A stretch of 64,000 bases of DNA, from contig JBHGNT010000010.1 in assembly GCA_043228905.1 (NCBI GenBank), positions 7,378,001 through 7,442,000 on the forward strand, written 5' to 3'. Both the position numbers and the translations under genes were made by a program. The stretch is from Azolla caroliniana (Eukaryota; Polypodiophyta). Of the stretch, positions 41,511 through 52,318 are shown in pieces. Below the pieces are notes generated by a model. It was given only the letters and a program-made list of their open reading frames with translations. It made no database searches and was not told where the DNA came from. The number at the start of each line of letters is the position of its first letter. Positions within the stretch are counted from its first letter, which is position 1.

Positions 41511-42480
41511 ATGGATAGAGGAATGGCTAGCTCGCTTCCGGTGGAGAAGCTCGACAGAACTAACTACGCATCTTGGTCATACAAGGTGCACCAGTACCTG
41601 CTTGGGCATGGTTACTGGAGCTATGTCGACGGAGCTAACGACACAACACCTGATGCGGCACACAAGGACTTCCCGGTGTGGGAACAATCGGCAAGCAGAG
41701 TAATGTACTGCTTTGTGTCTAGTGTCAGAGACCAGCTGCTGAGCCATGTCCGAGATGCCAAGACGCCGAAAGATGCTTGGGGAAACCTGAAGAAGGTGTT
41801 CGCCGGAAGCACTACAACCCGGAAGCTGCAACTCCGATAGGAGCTGAGCAATGTTCGACAGAAGGACATGTTGATGGCTGATTACACGGCCCTAATCAAA
41901 GAGATCTGTAACTCGCTTGCCTCTATCAACGTCATGGTAGAGGAAGACGAGATGGTACAAGTCTATCTTGGGGGCCTGGTGTCTAAGTTCCGAGCTTTCT
42001 GGACAGCTATATGTACAAGGGAGAATACGCCGTCATTTTTCGACTTACAGTCGATGCTCCTTGTAGAGGAGAACCATGCCGGTGCGTCAACAAGTGCACC
42101 CACCGACAACCAGATGCTGTACACGGAGGTGGACCGGCCCTGTGGGCGTGGTGGACGATGCAGGTTGGCACGCAATGGAGGCGGTTGGCAAGGGCAAGAC
42201 CGACGACACAGAGACCGTGCCGACAACAGTTCCGGGACTTCCACAAGCAGGGGGAGTCAAGATGGAGCCGGAGGCCGGTAGGACAAATCCGCCACGGAAT
42301 GCTGGTACTGTGGAAAAAAGGGCCACAGAGAAAGCGAGTGCTGGAAGAAGCGCGCCGATTCGGACAGATCTAGATTCGGCAAAACCGGTTGGGAGAACCG
42401 GCAAAGCTCGCACTACGCGCAAGGATCGAAAGGATCCGGAACCGAGAAGACCGTTAAGGGGCCAACCTTGGTGATGAAAC
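41511..42480 (+). pseudogene. copia B1 gag
   Basis: The start at 41511 gives MDRGMASSLPVEKLDRTNYA, with WSYKVHQYLLGHGYWSY. A TAG at 41838-41840 interrupts LQLR-ELSN. The frame continues from 41841 with LIKEICNSLASINVMVEEDE and MVQVYLGGLVSKF. Near 42240 the frame shifts, and the knuckle CWYCGKKGHRESEC (about 42302) is a complete CX2CX4HX4C. A Lys/Arg-rich segment closes it before protease. Confidence 0.87.
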
Positions 42481-44103
42481 ATGAGGCTAACTCGATGAAG
42501 AATACCACTTCCAAATCAGAGGAAGTGTGGTATGTTGATTCCAGTGTGTCAAATCACATGACGAACCACAAAGAGTGGTTCTCCTTCTTGGAGAAACCAG
42601 AACAATCGAGAGTTGTCGAAACCGGAGACGACACTCCTCACCCAATCGTGCACGTTGGAGAAGTTCCCCTGAGCCACGTCGGATAGAGGGGGAAGCTGAT
42701 GAATGTATTACATGTTTCGACTATCACAAAGAACCCTGTGTCGGTTGGATAGATCGTCGACCAGGGAATGCAGGTGCGGTTTACGCACCTCGGGTGCTTC
42801 ATCGAGGAGGAGGGCCAGATTATTGCGCAAGGGCGTAGAGATGGGAGGATGTTCATCCTCGACACCAATGACGTCGGCACCACCTAGTTCGCCAAAGGAC
42901 AGAAGGTCGAATTGGACATTGACCTGTGGCACAAGCGGATCGGCCACGTCAATTACCGAAGGCTTCAAGACTTGCAGACGAAACAAATTGTTTTCAGTTT
43001 GCCGAAGTGTAGTGGCCGGAAGGCCCAAGTATGTGAAGCCTGCCAACTTGGGAAGCAACACCGACTTCCATTCCCCGCCGAACAAAACCATAGCCGTAAT
43101 AAGCTTGACCTTATTCATTCGGATGTATGGGGACCGGCACAGAACATGAGTCTTGGTAGGAGTCGATACTTCGTCTCCTTCATCGACAACTATATTCGGC
43201 ACACATGGATCTACCTCATTGAGCGGAAGAGCGAAGTCTTCGACTGTTTCCGGAACCTCAAGAGCATGGTGGAACGGGAATCGGAGAGGAAGATCAAGTG
43301 CCTGCGGTCAGATGGCGGAAAAGAATATTTTTCCGGCCAATTCAACAGTTATCTACAACAAACAGGAATTCGGAGAGAGTTCAGCTGCAGATACACACCG
43401 GAGCAAAATGGTGTGGCTGACAGGAAGAAGCGGTCGCTTGTCGACGCGGCAAGGGCAATGCTGGAAGAGAGGAGCATGCCCCATTTCTACTGGGCGGAGG
43501 CGGTCCAGAACGGCCATCTACATCCAAAACCAGATCGGTGACAAGGTGTCTGTGCATGAGCTGTATTTCGGGTGCAAGCCGAATTTGAGACATCTTCGGA
43601 TTTTCAGCAGCATAGCTTATGTGCATATGTCGGATGAGAAGCGGAGGAAGCTAGATGTAAAATCGGAGAAGTGTATCCTCATCGGCTACTCACATGAGCA
43701 AAAGGGGTATAAGTGTTATAACCCCCGGACGAAGCAGGTCTGAGTTAGCCGCGATGTTGAGTTTGATGAGACAGCATCATGGTATGCCTTACCAGCTCCG
43801 ACTTCTGACCCCGACCCGATACCAGAGGATGAGGCTAGTGAGCCTGAATTGGTCCAGATAGAAGATGATGAATCCGGAACTCAAGAAGAGAGTTCGGAAT
43901 CGTTTTGGTTGAGTGGGCCAAACGAGAGACTGGGTCAATCCGACCAGACGGATGAGGAACCGGCCCGTAATGAAGACTCTGCCGTGCTCTCCCCGCGCAA
44001 GGAACTGAGGAGACGGTTCACGCGCAAAGAGAAGGGGAAGAAGAAGATGCTGGATTATGAAACCGGTAATGATGAGCGGATCCGACTCTGGAAAGGAAAA
44101 TGA
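42481..44103 (+). pseudogene. copia B1 protease, pre-integrase and integrase
   Basis: The protease block reads VWYVDSSVSNHMTNHKEWF, where D-S-G is D-S-S. The 42912-43541 frame holds the pre-integrase zinc domain (LWHKRIGHVNYRRL, CEACQLGKQHR) and the integrase core with all three acids: LIHSDVWGP, LRSDGGKEYF and TPEQNGVADRKKR. The frame then shifts near 43500 into the one with VHELYFGCKPNLRHLRIFSS, stops at a TGA at 43741, and shifts again in the Ser/Glu-rich linker. Confidence 0.88.
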
Positions 44104-45175
44104 CGGTTCTTCGGCAGCGAAGACCCAACCGGCCAAGAAGGGCCTCAAACTGGGTAACGGTGGCTTACGCCGGTCAACCCGCCAGAAGGAACCTGTTAAG
44201 CAGTACGGGTACAATGAGTACATGGCGCATCACTATGCGTACATGACCAAGGTGGCGGAAGTGCGTGCGCCGGAGAGCTACGCAGAAGCGGCAAAGGACG
44301 CACATTGGCGTGCCGCTATGGAAGAAGAGATGCGGGCACTTGATGCCAATGATACATGGGACCTGGTTTACCCTCCCCGTCACAGTAAACCGATCAGATG
44401 CAAGTGGGTGTACAAGGTAAAGTACAACACCGATGGTTCAGTTAACTAGTACAAGGCCCGGTTAGTGGAGAAGGGATATGCACAGACCCACGGAATCGAC
44501 TATGACGGGACCTTCGCTCCAGTAGCGAAGATGACGACAGTTCGTGTGGTGCTGGCGGTTGCTGCGGCAAGGGGGTGGCATCTTAACTAGATGGATGTGA
44601 AGAATGCATTTCTTCAAGGAGATCTTGAAGAAGAGGTCTTTATGATACAAGCCCCCAGTTTCCAGATGGAGATGAACAAGTCGACGGTATGCCGGCTGAA
44701 GAAGTCACTTTATGGCCTGAAGCAAGCCCCCCGAGCTTGGAATGCGAAGATCACACACCGGTTGCGTAATATGGGGTTTGCGGCCTCGAAGTCCGACTCT
44801 TCGTTGTTCATCCGGCAAGGCCCGGACGGTCCGGTTTGCATCTTGTTGTATGTTGATGATCTGGTCATCACCGGACCCGGACTCGATGAAATCAGCCGAG
44901 TCAAGTCCCAATTGTCGGATGCGTTTGAGATGAAGGACCTAGGGGACCTTCACTATTTTATTGGGATCGAGGTGATCCGAACCCCCAACGGCATATTGCT
45001 CTCACAGAGGCACTATGTGTTGAATATGTTGTACAAGTTCGGCATGATAGAATGCCGACCTGTCTCTACATCCTTGGACCGGAACCAGAAGCTCTATCCC
45101 AAGTTCGGACCAGCCTGCGATGAGAAACGGTTCCGACAAATTGTCAGAAGCCTTATATATTTGACCATCACCTGA
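44104..45175 (+). pseudogene. copia B1 reverse transcriptase
   Basis: RT blocks are [79 protein letters not shown] and VCILLYVDDLVITGPG with both catalytic Asp. TAG codons interrupt at 44447-44449 and 44588-44590; B2 has CGG and CAG there. A TGA at 45173-45175 is shared with B2. Confidence 0.9.
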
Positions 45176-46170
45176 CTCGACATAAGCTATTTGGTCGGTG
45201 TGATTAGCCAATTCATGCAGAAGCCGACCATAGAGCATCTTTAGTGCGCGCACCGAATATTGCGGTATGTGAACGGCACAAAGGACCGGGGACTATTATA
45301 CCGGTGAGGTATAACCGAAGTGCTGGTCGGTTACACAGATGCCGACTGGGCCGGCGATGCATCAGATTGCCGATCAACCTCCAGTTATATGTTTTCCCTA
45401 GGTAGCGCGGCTGTTACGTGGAGCAGCAAAAAGCAGCCAACAGTTGCTCTGTCGAACACTGAGGTTGAGTATCGGGGCGCTACCGTTGCCACTTGTGAAG
45501 CCATTTGGCTTCGGTGACTGCTGCAAGACCTACGGATCGAGGTACGACCCCGATTCTGATCTACTGCGACAACATACGCAGCGTGCAACTCTCCAAGAAC
45601 CCCGTATTCCATGCTCGCACAAAGCACATAGAAGTGCACTATCACTTCGTGCGTGAGCGTGTCCTGAGCGGTGAGGTCGAACTTCGGTATGTTCACATGG
45701 ATCGGCAAGTTGCTGACATCTTCACCAAACCACTCGGATCGGGTAAGTTGCAACACTTCATTGAAATTCTCGGTGTTCAACATCTCGACGTGCCACAATT
45801 GAGGGGGAGAACGAGCAAAAACACCGGAACGGGCAAAGGCAAAGAGACTGCCGATTGCGCCGGTGAGGGAAGAACCGATAAAGGGAGAGACAAGAAGAAG
45901 AAAGGAGCTGAGTTGACAAAGGAAGTCAACACATCCGAACAAGTCGGAACAAGCAGCAGCGGCGACAGAGTCAAGAAGGATAGAGCCGACCGAAGGAAGA
46001 AGGCCAAGACCCGAACATGGTCCGATGTGGTGAAGGGCCTTGAATTGGAAGACGAATTGGGAGTGACCGATTTGGACAAGAGTTGGAACGAATTGGAGAC
46101 AGTCAATTTGGTTCAACAAACAGATTTAGAAGGACCGGATCAATTCAAGGCCAAGAGGATGGGAAGGTAG
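45176..46170 (+). pseudogene. copia B1 RNase H with lysine-rich tail
   Basis: RNase H shows [40 protein letters not shown] and PILIYCDNIRSVQLSKNPVF. From 45505 one open frame runs through the usual end (ADIFTKPLGSGKLQHFIEIL) and on for about 120 codons. The tail has basic runs (DKGRDKKKKGAELTKE, KKDRADRRKKAKTRTWSD) and an acidic end, closing at 46170. Copia pol normally ends near the ADIFTK block, so the tail is an extension, also seen in B2 and B3. It overlaps the upstream polypurine tract at 45799-45809. Confidence 0.88.
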
Positions 46171-46434
46171 CGTAAGTCAACGCCAACACGAAGGAACTTG
46201 CGAACCGGCACACGCCGAAGTCACAGCAGCGAGGGAGCTGAATTGGGCATGTTGGGCAGACAAACCGACCGAGGAGGTCGAGGTGTGCAGAACAAGAGGG
46301 GTCGCGAAAAACAGAACCGGACCGGACGAGGAGCGCGAGCAAGGCGGAGTGACGCTAGAAGGAGCCGGGCAGAAGGACCAGTTGCCACAGACGTTGACAC
46401 TACGACCGGACCTCAAGTTGAGCTTGAGGGGGAG
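46171..46434 (+). other. copia B1 3' internal region with second polypurine tract
   Basis: It corresponds to 6038-6355 of B3. It ends in CTTGAGGGGGAG (46423-46434) next to the LTR. I see no convincing coding frame. Confidence 0.8.
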
Positions 46435-46858
46435 TGTTGAGCGGCAAGCTCAATTGGAGCCGGATCGGCTGAATAAGCCTGAGCCGGTGAGCGAGACGGA
46501 TCGGTGAGCCGGTGAGCACCTAGTGAGCAAAAGAGCCGGTGAGCTAGGGAACCGGTTAGCCGGATCCATCTGTAACTGGAAGCCTAGTAGCAGCTAGACT
46601 ACTAGGGAGTTAATACTCTCGTAGTTAGTGTCAGACGCTTGAGTGAGCATTGAAGTACACCGTACTTCTGTCAGTCCGTATGAACTTGTATAAAAGTGTT
46701 CGCTGAACACATACTATGTACAGAGTGTTGATATAATTTTTGAATAGTGATTCTTGTTCTGCTCTCTCTCTGTCTCTCCCGCGTACTATTAAGCTCTCCA
46801 TTAAACCTGTTTTCTATTTTCTGTTTTCTATTGCTTCCACACGCTATTTGTTTTTACA
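46435..46858 (+). repeat. 3' LTR of copia B1
   Basis: It starts TGTTGAGCGGCAAGCTCAA, which folds as a hairpin (TTGAGC/GCTCAA), holds the TATA box TATAAAAG near 46689, and ends TTTGTTTTTACA. It matches the B2 LTRs in inverted form. Confidence 0.92.
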
Positions 46859-47062
46859 GTAACCCACGATGGGTGGAAGTAGTCGACCTTCGCCCACACA
46901 CTACAAGCCTTCGTCACCGGCTTGAGGGGGAGGAATTGAGATTGCCACGGCGAGGAAAGCCGAAGACCGGACGGAAGCCGCACAGAAGCCGACATCGGAA
47001 GTCGGACAACGCCAAAAACAACGCCGGATGTCGGACGCCTCACACTTGAGCTTGAGGGGGCG
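46859..47062 (+). other. copia F 3' internal end with two polypurine tracts
   Basis: The sequence has CTTGAGGGGGAG at 46921-46932 and CTTGAGGGGGCG at 47051-47062, about 130 bp apart. The second abuts the F LTR. Between them a short frame has basic character (RGKPKTGRKPHRSRHRKSD). The rest of F's interior is absent. Confidence 0.75.
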
Positions 47063-47387
47063 TGTTGAGAGATCAAGCTCAATTAGAGTTAGTTAGTTAG
47101 TCAACCATGTAACTTCGTAGTTACCTAGATAGAATCTAGTTAGAAATGTTGACATAACGCCTTAAATAGGACCTTGTACTTAAGTGGGATATTCTAGATC
47201 CTCCACTCCTAAGTAGATTTAATATAGGACTTACACCTTTGTACCTATATTCTCCTCACACATGTGCACCCTTGGACATGAGATCTATATATACCTCATT
47301 GATGGTATTTTTGTATTTGATGATGATAATGTTGATGCTAATTTAATATAGTCACTCATCCCCCATCTTGTGTTCTTCATAAGTGTA

Positions 47388-47421
<34 letters not shown>

Positions 47422-47520
47422 TCACACACATACACACACATATCACATAATCTTCCGCACTTAACTTAATCACATCATTAGGTACTAATTAACCCTTAAT
47501 TACTTACCTAATTCTTAATA
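47063..47520 (+). repeat. 3' LTR of copia F
   Basis: It starts TGTTGAGAGATCAAGCTCAA and includes the block repeated at 41187-41341. A CT/CA-rich segment lies at 47385-47440. The 3' boundary is set where the E1 coding frame resumes near 47524 (VYHRNRCMTSGV). Confidence 0.78.
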
Positions 47521-47523
47521 GTT

Positions 47524-48917
47524 GTATACCATAGGAATCGGTGTATGACATCGGGTGTGAACGACCTTACTCCGCACGAGAAGGTTTTCGGAAAGAAGCC
47601 AGACCTATCACATGTTCGGATATTCGGCTCCATTGCGTACATGCACATCCCCGACGAGAAGCGACAAAAGCTCGACCTGAAGTCGGAGAAATGTATCCTC
47701 GTAGGATATTCACTGGAGCAAAAGGGGTACAAGTGCTATAACCCCTCAACTCGAAAATCTCGAGTAAGTCGAGATGTCGTTTTCGATGAGTCCGCATCTT
47801 GGTATGCACCAGAGACAACCTCGACTCCGATTCCGTTTGGCCCAGAATCCACCGAAATAGAGATAGAAGCCGAAGATCGGCTCACGTGCATGTTCGAAGA
47901 AAGCCTGATTACGACAAGGCTTATTGGGTCACAAGAGCCTTCGAGCGATCAAAGCACATCTCGGCCGAGTTCGAAGCTGGACAAAGGGAAGGCAAAAATA
48001 CCGGAGTATGAAAACGATCACTTCGATGGAAACGAATCGACTCACTCCCTCGATAGTGAGTTCGACGGCCTTGACATTTGGACAAATGGAGTCAAGAAAG
48101 CCTTAGTATCTGCAAACAAGAAGCTCCGCCGATCCACCCATGAAAAGAACCCTGTAAACCGATTCGGCTACAATGATTATATGGCGTACCATTATGCCTT
48201 TATGATGAAGGTAGAGACAGTAGGGGAGCCGGAAACCTTTTCCAAAGCCGTAAAGGACCTGCAATGGGTCGAAGCAATGAACGAGGAGATGTGGGCACTT
48301 TGCAAGAACCAAACATGGGATCTCATTCCCCGCTCACTGCACAAGAAGGCAATCGGTTGCAGATGGATCTACAAGGTGATGTATAACGCTGACTTCTTCG
48401 TAAACCGCTACAAAGATTGACTCGTAGTGAAAGGATATGCACAAACACATGGAGTCACGACTACGAAGAGACATTTGCCCCGGTGGCAAAGATGACGACT
48501 GTGCGGACTGTAATTGCACTCGCAGCGGCGAAAGGGTGGCACCTCCATCAGATGGACGTAAAGAACGCCTTTCTCCAAGGCGAATTAGAAGAGGAGGTAT
48601 ACATGGTACAATCAGCCGGCTTCGAATCGCGTACTCATCCGAAATCCATGTGCCAACTCAAGAAGCCACTCTACGGCCTCAAGCAAGCACCGCATGCTTG
48701 GCATTCAAAGATTATGCAATATCTTCATCAAATCAGCTTTCGAATGTCGAAATCCGACAACTCCCTCTACGTACGAAACGACTCTAGAAGCTCGATTGTC
48801 ATCATCCTATACGTGGATGAATTGGTCATTGGAGGAGAAAGTTTAGTCGACATCAACAAGGTGAAATCCCTCCTCTCTAACAAATTCAAGATGAAGGACA
48901 TGAAACAACTTCATTAA
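47524..48917 (+). pseudogene. copia E1 integrase C-terminus and reverse transcriptase
   Basis: The first frame carries the integrase C-terminal block (LTPHEKVFGKKPDLSHVRIF, CILVGYSLEQKGYKCYNPS) and a Ser/Glu-rich linker, then enters RT (QWVEAMNEEMWALCKNQTWD, AIGCRWIYKVMYNADFF). A TGA at 48418-48420 and a one-base shift follow. RT resumes with [20 protein letters not shown]. The catalytic block reads ILYVDELVIGG, so the second Asp of YVDD is Glu. Confidence 0.9.
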
Positions 48918-49871
48918 TTCCTGGGCATCGAAGTAATTCGGATTCCAACCGGCATTATGATGTCTTAACGACACTACATTCTCAATTTATTATACAAGTT
49001 AGGGATGAAAGAGTGCAAATCTATGTCAACCCCTCTCCATCGAAACCTCAAATTAGATGGCGACTCCGGCGCAGACGAGTGCAAGCTGACTCAATATCAA
49101 CAACTGATCGGGAGCCTCATCGTTCTCACGATTAAGCGACCCGACCTCAACTATCCGGTCGGCCTCCTTAGCCAATTCATGCAAACTTTGCGAGATATCC
49201 ATTTCGATTGCGCTAAGCGAGTATTACGATACGTGAACGACACAATGGATTACGACATCCTTTACGCATCGACCGCACCAATTTGACTCTAAGGGTACAC
49301 GGATGTCGACTGGGCCGACTACAAAGTCGATCGACGATCAACATCCGGATTTGTCTTCTCGCTCGGTAGCGGAGCAATATCTTGGAGTAGCAAGAAGCAA
49401 CCAACCGTAGCTCTTTCGAGTACGAAGGCCGAATACTGGGGCGCAGCCGTAGCTACATGTGAAGCCGTATGGCTCAAGAGGATTTTGAAGGATCTAGGCG
49501 TTCCCATCAAGGATCTGATTCCCATTTACTACGACAACATGAGTAGTATATATCTGGCTCGGAACCCAGTGTTCCACGCATGCACAAAGCATATCGAAGT
49601 GCACTATCACTTCATTCGAGAGCGCATACAAACCGGAGATGTCGACCTTCAGACGGCCGACATCTTCACCAAAGCCTTCGGAGTCGACAAGCTTCAGCGA
49701 TTCATGTTAGACCTTGGATTGACGATCCCTGACTTGCCAAGCTTGAGGGGGAGTACAAGTGAGAACCGGATACCGTCTGAACCGGGTACGAGCAGAAGCG
49801 GACACTGGAGATCATCCAAACCGGATACCAACCGAAGCGGACATCAATCAAAACGAACCGACCCGAGTTGA
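48918..49871 (+). pseudogene. copia E1 RT thumb and RNase H
   Basis: The stretch shows [76 protein letters not shown] and [20 protein letters not shown]. Two TAA stops and a TGA break the first part. The last frame (49485-49871) crosses the first polypurine tract (49742-49753) and adds about 40 codons ([19 protein letters not shown]) before the stop at 49871. Confidence 0.9.
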
Positions 49872-49884
49872 GCTTGAGGGGGCA

Positions 49885-49931
49885 TGTTGAGAATCAAGCT
49901 CAACATAGTGCAACGTATGAACACACCTTTT
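49885..49931 (+). repeat. Head of the 3' LTR of copia E1
   Basis: TGTTGAGAATCAAGCTCAACA is a perfect 7-bp-stem hairpin. The LTR follows the tract CTTGAGGGGGCA (49873-49884) and breaks after 47 bp where copia G enters. The likely remainder lies at 53119-53280. Confidence 0.85.
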
Positions 49932-50351
49932 TGTTACAAAGGCACTACGGCTCTTTTGTGTGCACAATGGATCGTGATGTGATGGATCGTTTAGTGCTCA
50001 AGACAGAAAGGGTAAGGGGAAGGAGACTTACCTTTGGACAGTCCAAAAAGCTTCTACTTCATTACACGCAGAGCTCAACTCGCTCTTGTTTGTTTTCTGT
50101 TTTCTGTTCTCACTATTCTCTGCACTATTCTCACTCTTACTCTTACTTCTTACTTTTTACCTAAGTTATAAGTGACTTATATATGCAGCTAATTAACTGC
50201 CAGTAGCTAATTAGCTGTCTGTAGTTAAATAGTTGTCAGCAACTAAATAGCAGTTTCAGCTTTATGTCCACTAGTAGCTAATTAGCTAATAGCTACTATA
50301 GCTTATTTCTCAATAAGCATCACATACCTTTGTTGAGCTTTCTTCTCAACA
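49932..50351 (-). repeat. 3' LTR of copia G
   Basis: On the minus strand it starts TGTTGAGAAGAAAGCTCAACA, a perfect 7-bp-stem hairpin, and ends TTTGTAACA. It contains AGTAGCTAATTAGCT words (about 50197-50305), the same palindromic core as the minisatellite at 12626-13400. The tract AGCTTGAGGGGGAG lies just inside (50352-50365). Confidence 0.9.
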
Positions 50352-50369
50352 CTCCCCCTCAAGCTCAAC

Positions 50370-51193
50370 TTATCCTTTCTTTGGATCATGTTCAATCTTC
50401 TTTTCTTCATGCTTTTCAGCTACCATGCCGATGGTTATAACTCCCATCATGTCTCTAAACTTTGTATGTTTTTCCATTCTCAATCCCTTTGTAAGAATAT
50501 CAACCACTTGCTGATTTGTACTTACATACAACAAATCCACTTCTCCATCAATCACCTTTTCTCTAACAAAGTGATAATGCACTTCAATGTGCTTTGTTCT
50601 TGCATGGAACACTGGGTTTTTTGCTAGCTGAATGTTGCTCATATTGTCACACAAATTGTGATAACACCATCTATATATTCTCCCAAATCAGAAAGCAATC
50701 TTCTGATCCATACCTCTTCACAGGTAGCTATAGCAGCTCCTCTATACTCGGCTTCAATACTTGACAATGCAACAATAGCTTGTTTCTTACTACTCCATGA
50801 AATAGCTGCACTTCCCAATGTAAACATATATCCACTTGTGGATCTTCTCTCAGTTTGGCTTCCAGCCCAATCAACATCTGTATATCTTTCTAGCTTTATG
50901 TCCAGATCAACCCTGTAAAATAGTCCATAATTTTGAGTAGCTTTTACATACCTCAAAATTCTTCTTATGCAATCCAAATGTGGCTTTGTTGGCTGTTGCA
51001 TAAACTGGCTGACTAATCCAACAACATAACTCAAATCAGGTCTTGTTATGGTCAAATATATGAGGCTGCCCACCATAGACCTGTACATGTTTACATCTTC
51101 TATTTTGGCTCCCAAATCAGCCCTCAATTTGCAGTTCTTATCTAGTGGTATACCAATAGGTTTGCATCCAAGCATACCATACTTCTTCAACAT
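50370..51193 (-). pseudogene. copia G RNase H
   Basis: Two frames cover it. 50639-51193 holds the RT thumb (TRPDLSYVVGLVSQFMQQPT) and RNase H (ERYTDVDWAGSQTERRSTSG, SSIEAEYRGAAIATCEEVWI). 50370-50654 holds CDNMSNIQLAKNPVFHARTK and VVDILTKGLRMEKHTKF. A one-base shift near 50645 separates them. The frame closes at EHDPKKG, 18 bp from the LTR, without the tail seen in family B. Confidence 0.92.
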
Positions 51194-51301
51194 AGTTGTT
51201 GCATACTATTTTTGCAACATATATATGCCACTTTCAGATCTGATCATCTCAATGCCAAGAAAGTATCCCAGATCTCCCAAATCCTTCATCTGAAATTACA
51301 T

Positions 51302-52303
51302 TTACAAATTTTTCTTCAACTTACTTATCTCTTCCATAGAATCACTTCCAATGATTAGATCATCAACATATATCAAGATCACAACAATGCAATCATTTAT
51401 CTTCTTTACATATAATGATGGATCAGCCTTTGACATTTTGAAAGCAAATTTTTTCAGAGATTCTGAAAGTTCCATGTGCCATGCTCTCGGTGCTTGTTTT
51501 AGTCCATAGAGAGCCTTTTTCAGCTTACAAACATATTCAGGATGCTTCCTATCTTCAAAACCTAGTGGTTGACACATATACACTTCTTCTAAGTTACCAT
51601 GTAAAAAAGCATTTTTTACATCCATATGGTGCAGAACCCATCTTTTGGCTACACTCACATCAAGTAGTGTTCTCAATGTTGCCATCTTTGCAACCGGTGC
51701 AAATGTTTCATCATAATCAATTCCATGCATCTGGGCATATCCCTTTGCCAGAAGTCTTGATTTATGTCTACTAACATTTCCATTTGAATCATGCTTTGTC
51801 TTGTAGACCCATTTGCAACCTACCACATTTTTTCCTTTTGGTAACTTTACCAAATCCCATGTTCTGTTTTCAGCCAATCCATCTATTTCTTCTTGCATTG
51901 CATTCACCCATTTTTTCTCAGCTTTTGCTTTATCAAAGCTGTTTGGATCAGGGATTTGTAGCACTTTAGACATGTATGCATAATGCATAGCCATATATGT
52001 GTCATAGCCAAATCTTTCAACAGTCTTTTTCTCTCTATCTGATCTTCTTAGTTTCTGATTTGCATCCTTCATTGCTTTTTCCATACCAGGGATTTTCAGG
52101 GCTCCTATACCAAGCTCATCATCCAATGATGTATCTGAATCTACATTTTCCATGTTTCTAGACCCATCATCAAGCTTTTTATATTCTCGCATCTTTTGTT
52201 TTCCCTTTTTATCATCATATTTTTTGTGTCTTTCATGTTTTCCACTCCATGCATTAGACTCAGATTTACTACCTGAGCTTCCAGATGGTCCAATACATTC
52301 CAT
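51302..52303 (-). pseudogene. copia G reverse transcriptase and linker
   Basis: The 333-codon frame is open. It carries a Ser/Lys-rich linker, then RT (WVNAMQEEIDGLAENRTWDL, FAPVAKMATLRTLLDVSVAK, HHMDVKNAFLHGNLEEVYMC, CKLKKALYGLKQAPRAWHME) and VVILIYVDDLIIGSDS with both catalytic Asp. A TAA follows KLKKNL. Confidence 0.93.
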
Positions 52304-52318
52304 TGATGTGGAACTTTG

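Larger units (their letters stand above)
41342..46858 (+). mobile_element. Ty1/copia element B1
   Basis: Primer site TGGTATCAGAGCG at 41414, gag, protease, integrase, RT, RNase H with extended tail, two polypurine tracts and a 424-bp 3' LTR are all present. Stops include TAG at 41838 and TGA at 45173, both shared with B2. The 5' LTR is reduced to 72 bp joined to a family F piece. The element sits inside E1. Confidence 0.88.
39174..49931 (+). mobile_element. Ty1/copia element E1, split by nested F/B1
   Basis: LTR, primer site and gag are at 39174-40572, protease and pre-integrase to about 41186. After the F/B1 insertion come integrase end, RT and RNase H (47524-49871), and the first 47 bp of the 3' LTR (49885-49931), where copia G enters. 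The integrase catalytic core is missing between the two parts (NLKAMQ before, NRCMTSGVNDL after), so a deletion accompanied the insertion. Confidence 0.87.
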
